NCBI GenBank assembly: GCA_017419465.1
Contig: JAFOLE010000293.1
Span: forward strand, 1 to 10,345
Length of the DNA stretch: 10,345 nt
Direction: 5' to 3'
Source: Solobacterium sp.
Lineage (GTDB): Bacteria > Bacillota_I > Bacilli_A > Erysipelotrichales > Erysipelotrichaceae
Positions 5,778-10,345 of this stretch are shown piece by piece (position 1 is the first letter of the stretch; the number at the start of each line of letters is the position of its first letter). The notes beneath the pieces are model-generated. The model saw only the letters and a list, made by a program, of their open reading frames with translations, ran no database searches and was not told the DNA's origin. The translations under genes were made by a program, and so were the position numbers.

Positions 5778-6167
5778 TCAGTTTTCCGTTTCGCCCCAGC
5801 TTGGAATCTCATTGCCGCGGCGGATCAGAACCGTTTTCTGATAATCGGTCTGATTCAGGAAACGAAGCACGTCCTTTTCCTCTTCATCTGTGCAGCCCGC
5901 AAGGATCTTGATATCAAGCGTCTTTTTCAGAATATCCGCTGCCACAACAATACCGGTAATCGAATAGTGACTCTTCGATCCGAGATAGACCGAAACACCA
6001 TCCGCAACACCGTTGGTGTCATTGAGATGCGCATAATCGACCGGATAGATCAGATTTGCAAACTCCGGATGCCGCTCGCCCTTTTTACGCGCAACGGTAA
6101 ATCCGCTCGAAAGATACAATGTGTCAAGTTTCTGCCAGAAGTAGGCGTTATTCTCGTAGAGTGCCAT
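5778..6167 (-). CDS. Family I inorganic pyrophosphatase-like protein, probably degenerate
   Basis: A 129-residue protein resembling the short 'inorganic pyrophosphatase' proteins annotated in Clostridia and relatives. The shared pattern is YENNAYFWQKLDTL near the N-terminus, then KKGERHPEF (28-36), YPVDYAHL (41-48), the ADGVSVYLGS loop (55-64), LDIKILAGCTDEEE near 84-97 and VLIRRG near 112-117. The RKG, YP-x-DY and DG-loop order recalls the family I pyrophosphatase core. However the loop that normally supplies several metal-binding aspartates (DGDPLDV in true enzymes) keeps only one, with serine where the ID aspartate is expected, so catalysis is doubtful. It is also much shorter than the usual 165-180 residues. 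Start ATG 6167 has AAAGGGG upstream. It is a single-gene unit with its own promoter and terminator. Confidence 0.6.
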   Translation of the reverse strand: MALYENNAYFWQKLDTLYLSSGFTVARKKGERHPEFANLIYPVDYAHLNDTNGVADGVSVYLGSKSHYSITGIVVAADILKKTLDIKILAGCTDEEEKDVLRFLNQTDYQKTVLIRRGNEIPSWGETEN

Positions 6168-6195
6168 AATTCCCCTTTATCTGATGTGTGAAACC

Positions 6196-6224
6196 ATTAT
6201 ACTCAGTTTTGAAAACTATGTAAA
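6196..6224 (-). promoter_or_regulatory. Promoter of the pyrophosphatase-like gene
   Basis: Minus-strand TTTACA (6224-6219), a 17-base spacer and a perfect TATAAT (6201-6196). Unlike the leaderless genes of this window it leaves a leader of about 20 bases with an AAGGGG ribosome binding site. Confidence 0.85.
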
Positions 6225-6257
6225 ACCGATTTCATCATTTTCAAAAAATTTTCAAAA
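6205..6257. repeat. Three TTTT(S)AAAA motifs around the promoter, possible operator
   Basis: AGTTTTGAAAACT (6205-6217) is an odd-length palindrome that fills the spacer between -35 and -10. Two copies of ATTTTCAAAA follow at 6237-6246 and 6248-6257, 11 bases apart, upstream of the -35. The rest of this 98-base gap holds no other gene and no clear terminator for the exonuclease operon. Confidence 0.35.
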
Positions 6258-6265
6258 CAATCGTT

Positions 6266-6823
6266 CTAAAGATTCTTTATCCGAATATTCAGAGCATCCA
6301 GAAGATCCTCAATTTCGTAGATTCCGGTAAGATTCATCGTCTGCACAACGATCATCAGACAGCCATACGCGTCCGATGCCGCATTGTGATGATTCAGTTC
6401 GATATTCAGATACGAGCACATATCATTCAGCCGATGATGTTCCAGAGCAGGAAACATGCGCCGGCTCAGCGCAACCGTATCAAAATACCGGATGTGCGGA
6501 ACCGGAATGCCGCAGTTAAGACACGCAGCCCGAAGACAGCTCATATCAAACGGCGCATTATGCGCACAGATAATCGAATCTTCAAAATACGGCATCATCT
6601 TCCGGAGCACTTCCGCAAACTCCGGCGCATCAGCAGTATCTTCCGGCCGGATGCCGTGGATTTTGATATTAAACGGAAGAAAACGGGAAACATTCGGCTC
6701 CGGTCGGATCAGCGAGTAAAAAGCCTCCTCTGCACAGCCGTCCTCCAGAACGGAGAGACCGACGGAACATACCGAGGCAGGACTGTTATTTGCGGTTTCA
6801 AAATCAATGGCGGTAACTTTCAT
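6266..6823 (-). CDS. DEDDh 3'-5' exonuclease (DnaQ-like)
   Basis: A 185-residue single-domain exonuclease of the DnaQ / RNase T superfamily. All catalytic motifs are present: D7 and E9 in AIDFETA (ExoI), D93 in CAHNAPFD (ExoII), and H146 and D151 in HNAASD (ExoIII, HxAxxD). Members of this small stand-alone group are often annotated as DNA polymerase III epsilon-like proteins; the substrate, DNA or RNA, cannot be told. There is no helicase, BRCT or polymerase domain. The ATG at 6823 overlaps the stop of the ArsR gene in an ATGA arrangement, so translation is coupled and expression should follow the ArsR operon. No convincing Rho-independent terminator is seen after it. Confidence 0.9.
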   Translation of the reverse strand: MKVTAIDFETANNSPASVCSVGLSVLEDGCAEEAFYSLIRPEPNVSRFLPFNIKIHGIRPEDTADAPEFAEVLRKMMPYFEDSIICAHNAPFDMSCLRAACLNCGIPVPHIRYFDTVALSRRMFPALEHHRLNDMCSYLNIELNHHNAASDAYGCLMIVVQTMNLTGIYEIEDLLDALNIRIKNL

Positions 6824-7149
6824 TCGCGGATATGCTCCAGAGCCATGCGGTAGATATTCTTGATATGTTCATCGGCCATGGAATAGTAGACCAGCTTGCC
6901 GATTTTGCGAGACGTGACCAGTTTTGTTTTCTTCAGACTTGCCAGCTGATGCGAGATCGCAGACTGGCTCATCTGCAGCAATCCTGCAAGATCACTGACA
7001 CACAGTTCATTTGTGAACAGCGCATTCATGATCTTCAGCCGGGTGCTGTCCCCGAACATGGTAAAAATCATCGACATATCGTCGTATTCATCTTCGCCGA
7101 TCATATTTTCACGGCACTGTTCCACCTTTTCGGGATCCACGTAATTCAC
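6820..7149 (-). CDS. ArsR/SmtB family transcriptional regulator, predicted zinc sensor
   Basis: A 109-residue winged-helix repressor. The recognition helix is MSQSAISHQLASLKK (60-74) followed by a wing at 77-90 (LVTSRKIGKLVYYS). The C-terminal helix carries D93, H95, H106 and E109, matching the alpha-5 zinc site of SmtB-type sensors in spacing (D-x-H, ten residues, H-x-x-E). ELCVSD (48-53) keeps C50 and D53 of the alpha-3 site, and C12 could complete part of the N-terminal arm. Zinc-responsive derepression is therefore inferred, although no metal transporter is present in the window. The start is GTG at 7149, with AAAGGA at the stop of the upstream gene; an in-frame GTG three codons later is possible. 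It lies between a membrane protein gene and the exonuclease in one operon. Confidence 0.9.
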   Translation of the reverse strand: MNYVDPEKVEQCRENMIGEDEYDDMSMIFTMFGDSTRLKIMNALFTNELCVSDLAGLLQMSQSAISHQLASLKKTKLVTSRKIGKLVYYSMADEHIKNIYRMALEHIRE

Positions 7150-7156
7150 GTCTGGT

Positions 7157-7609
7157 TCAGTCCTTTCTGCGTGCGCTCTTCAGCTCCTTGCCGGGCGCGT
7201 ACTGATTCATGAAGCGTTCGATCGGGCGCTTGCTGTAGAGTTCAATGGTCTGCGTAGAACCATCGGTCAGTGAAAGCACCAGCACATCGAAGCCCTTATG
7301 AAATTCATACTGCCAGTTCACAATGTCATCCCAGTACACGATCGTGCATTCTTCCATACTGCGGTGGTTGTAAAGAACCATATAGTCCGGCGTGAACTGA
7401 ATCAGATACCGGTCCGGCAGCATCAACAGCGAAAACACCGAGACCAGGATCATAACGACCCCTGCCCCGCCCCATACCGAACGTGTAAAAAGCAGTCCGA
7501 CCCCTGCGAGTCCCATGACCGCAAGTGCGGCGATCGGCTTGACGTGTACGGTATACGGCTGTGTCTCCATGACCGGAAGATTGCGTGTCTTGATCGACTG
7601 TGACTTCAT
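7157..7609 (-). CDS. Small membrane protein with C-terminal PH-like domain
   Basis: A 150-residue protein with two hydrophobic segments, about residues 25-42 and 48-65, joined by a tight TRSVWGG turn, and a soluble C-terminal half of alternating beta strands (YLIQFTPDYMVLYNH, CTIVYWDDIVNWQYEF, FDVLVLSLTDG). This resembles bacterial PH-like (DUF304-type) membrane proteins. I do not recognise a specific family and no catalytic residues are evident. The basic tail SARRKD would lie with the soluble domain, probably in the cytoplasm. ATG 7609 is used; a TTG at 7615 two codons earlier is possible. There is no ribosome binding site, and TATAAT leaves at most a leader of a few bases. It is the first gene of the ArsR-exonuclease operon, with seven bases to the next gene. 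Confidence 0.72.
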   Translation of the reverse strand: MKSQSIKTRNLPVMETQPYTVHVKPIAALAVMGLAGVGLLFTRSVWGGAGVVMILVSVFSLLMLPDRYLIQFTPDYMVLYNHRSMEECTIVYWDDIVNWQYEFHKGFDVLVLSLTDGSTQTIELYSKRPIERFMNQYAPGKELKSARRKD

Positions 7610-7620
7610 AACCAAATAGA

Positions 7621-7629
7621 ATTATATCA
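7621..7629 (-). promoter_or_regulatory. Extended -10 promoter of the membrane protein-ArsR-exonuclease operon
   Basis: The minus strand reads TGATATAAT, an extended -10 with a perfect hexamer (7626-7621). It ends 11 bases before ATG 7609, leaving a leader of about three to five bases without a ribosome binding site. No good -35 is seen. Confidence 0.6.
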
Positions 7630-7644
7630 TTTACAAACTGATAT
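7624..7644. promoter_or_regulatory. Inverted repeat over the operon promoter, candidate ArsR operator
   Basis: ATATCA (7624-7629) and TGATAT (7639-7644) form a perfect six-base inverted repeat separated by nine bases. It overlaps the -10 element, where a bound repressor would block RNA polymerase. Assignment to the ArsR protein of the same operon is inference. Confidence 0.4.
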
Positions 7645-7690
7645 TCCGGGATTAGGCATTTTTAAAAAGATATGTTACCTTATTCAAAGA

Positions 7691-7708
7691 CCGCAGAACA
7701 GACTGCGG
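7691..7708 (+). other. Hairpin upstream of the preferred tgt start
   Basis: CCGCAG (7691-7696) and CTGCGG (7703-7708) form a six-pair stem with an AACAGA loop, ending 17 bases before the ATG at 7726. It does not match the preQ1-I riboswitch consensus I know. It may be a leader structure, or coding if the upstream ATG at 7672 is used. Confidence 0.35.
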
Positions 7709-7725
7709 AAGAAAAGATAAAACCT

Positions 7726-8856
7726 ATGAACCCAGTAACCTTTGAAATTACACATGTCTGTGCGCAGAGCGGCGCACGTACCGGAATCCTGCATACCCCG
7801 CACGGCGATGTCGAAACCCCGATGTTCATGCCGGTCGGCACCCAGGCAACCGTAAAATTTCTCTCACCGGAGGAACTCTATGAAATGCACGCCGGCGTCG
7901 TGCTTGCCAATACCTACCATCTCTGGCTCCGCCCGGGAGAAGACATTGTCGCAAAAGCCGGCGGTGTACAGAAATTCATGAACTACAAAGGCCCGATGTT
8001 AACCGATTCGGGCGGCTTCCAGGTATTCTCCCTTGCGGATACCCGGAAGATCAAGGAGGAAGGCGTCACCTTCAAGAATCCGATCAACGGCGACACCCTG
8101 TTTCTTTCACCGGAGAAATCCATTCAGATCCAGAACCAGATCGGCGCAGATATTATCATGTCCTTTGATGAGTGCATTCCCTATCCGAGCGAACGGAAAT
8201 ATGTCGAAGACTCCATGCAGCGGACACTGCGCTGGGCGGAGCGCGGAAAGGCGGCGCACCAGCGTCCGGACGAACAGGCACTGTTCGGCATTGTCCAGGG
8301 CGGCGACCACGAAGATCTGCGTCACTACTGCGCAGAGAAACTCGTGGAGATGGACTTTCCGGGCTATGCGATCGGCGGAACCTCCGTCGGTGAAGACAAG
8401 GAAACCTTCCTGCGGATGGTTAAGATGTCCGTCGAAAAACTTCCGTACAACAAGCCCCGCTATCTGATGGGTGTCGGTGCGGTAAATGATCTGCTGGAAG
8501 CCGTATCCCTCAACATTGACATGTGCGACTGCGTGCTTCCGACCAGGATCGCACGGCACGGCACACTGATGACCAGTGAAGGCCGCATCAATATCCGCAA
8601 GGCAATTTACAAGGAAGACTTCACCCCGCTTGATCCGAAGTGTGACTGCTATACCTGCCAGAACTATACGAGGGCATATCTCAATCACCTCTTCCGCTGC
8701 AACGAGGGCTTCGGCACAAGATTAATGTCGATCCACAATGTCCGTTTCCTGATTGCCCTGATGGAAGGCGCAAGAAAAGCGATCAAAGAAGACCGCTTCA
8801 ATGACTATAAGGCGGAAGTGCTCGGCTCCATGAAGTTTGACGAGCGCGGCTTCTGA
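7726..8856 (+). CDS. tgt: tRNA-guanine transglycosylase (queuine/preQ1 tRNA-ribosyltransferase)
   Basis: A 376-residue enzyme that swaps guanine 34 of GUN-anticodon tRNAs for a queuosine precursor, preQ1 in bacteria. Motifs include HTPHGDVETPMFMPVGT (23-39), LTDSGGFQVFSLA (92-104, D94 acid/base), SFDEC, GIVQGG (188-193), DCVLPTR with nucleophile D268, and the zinc site C306-x-C308-x2-C311 with H337. The residue before D268 is cysteine where phenylalanine is usual (FDCVLPTR). ATG 7726 is chosen because homologues begin near this point; an ATG at 7672 would add 18 residues of low complexity. Neither has a strong ribosome binding site. No other queuosine genes (queA, queT, preQ1 synthesis) lie nearby. 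It is a single-gene unit ending in a bidirectional terminator. Confidence 0.95.
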   Translation: MNPVTFEITHVCAQSGARTGILHTPHGDVETPMFMPVGTQATVKFLSPEELYEMHAGVVLANTYHLWLRPGEDIVAKAGGVQKFMNYKGPMLTDSGGFQVFSLADTRKIKEEGVTFKNPINGDTLFLSPEKSIQIQNQIGADIIMSFDECIPYPSERKYVEDSMQRTLRWAERGKAAHQRPDEQALFGIVQGGDHEDLRHYCAEKLVEMDFPGYAIGGTSVGEDKETFLRMVKMSVEKLPYNKPRYLMGVGAVNDLLEAVSLNIDMCDCVLPTRIARHGTLMTSEGRINIRKAIYKEDFTPLDPKCDCYTCQNYTRAYLNHLFRCNEGFGTRLMSIHNVRFLIALMEGARKAIKEDRFNDYKAEVLGSMKFDERGF

Positions 8857-8870
8857 TTCCGAAGAACAAT

Positions 8871-8924
8871 AAAAACCTGTGATTCCGGTTCATTCCATGA
8901 ACTGTGATCACAGGTTTTCCTTTT
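8871..8924. terminator. Bidirectional terminator between tgt and the AGCS symporter gene
   Basis: AAAACCTGTGAT (8872-8883) pairs perfectly over 12 bases with ATCACAGGTTTT (8907-8918), with an inner GTTCA/TGAAC stem (8888-8892 and 8898-8902). The A-run on one side and T-run on the other serve both convergent genes. Confidence 0.92.
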
Positions 8925-8931
8925 GTCTGAC

Positions 8932-10345
<1,414 letters not shown>

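Noticed and set aside
5691..6191. 166-codon plus-strand open frame
   Set aside because: It spans two terminators and the antisense of the pyrophosphatase-like gene; its translation shows no family features.
6237..6265. Terminator for the exonuclease operon in the AT-rich gap
   Set aside because: Only weak stems such as CGATT/AATCG form, with no stable GC stem and no T-tract placed after one.
7691..7725. preQ1-I riboswitch before tgt
   Set aside because: The short stem and A-rich tail look superficially similar, but the conserved loop and tail sequences of preQ1-I are absent.

Overview
The window looks like an ordinary chromosomal stretch of a low-to-mid GC member of the Bacillota (Firmicutes). 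The evidence is a folT gene behind a tetrahydrofolate riboswitch, paired U32 peptidase genes of the yrrN/yrrO (trhP1/trhP2) type, Rho-independent terminators between transcription units, a yggS (ylmE) gene, and a short pyrophosphatase-like protein of a kind I associate with Clostridia and Erysipelotrichia. I lean towards Erysipelotrichales or a related gut lineage, but placement below phylum is a guess. There are thirteen protein genes. The two at the window edges are partial. I see no phage, transposon, CRISPR array, rRNA or tRNA gene.

Left part (1-2900): two overlapping U32 genes on the minus strand, predicted to help make 5-hydroxyuridine at tRNA position 34. They diverge from folT, the substrate-binding subunit of an ECF folate transporter. 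The 231-base gap holds a THF class I riboswitch with its core helices and loop pseudoknot, followed by a segment able to sequester the folT ribosome binding site. folT converges on a membrane-anchored CapA-like protein that has lost most of the usual active-site residues. The stops of these two genes are 4 bases apart, and the terminator hairpin is built from the coding ends of both.

Middle part (2901-5765): a short divergent promoter region drives the CapA-like gene one way and yggS, a class I aminotransferase and a cytosolic zinc-phospholipase-C-fold protein the other way. A PLP-homeostasis protein abutting a PLP enzyme suggests a functional link. Both divergent genes have TATAAT exactly six bases before the ATG and no Shine-Dalgarno sequence, which predicts leaderless transcripts. 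The first U32 gene shows the same layout with TACAAT.

Right part (5766-10345): on the minus strand, a degenerate family I pyrophosphatase-like protein with its own promoter and terminator; then a three-gene operon encoding a small membrane protein, an ArsR/SmtB-type regulator with an intact alpha-5 zinc site, and a DEDDh exonuclease. On the plus strand is tgt (tRNA-guanine transglycosylase), which modifies the same tRNA position (34) as the U32 pair. It converges through a bidirectional terminator on an AGCS-family sodium/alanine-type symporter that runs off the right edge.

I find no large, clearly new system. The strongest leads are the leaderless start architecture, the folate riboswitch with a plausible translational expression platform, the two apparent pseudoenzymes, and a zinc-sensor-like regulator co-transcribed with an exonuclease behind a candidate operator.
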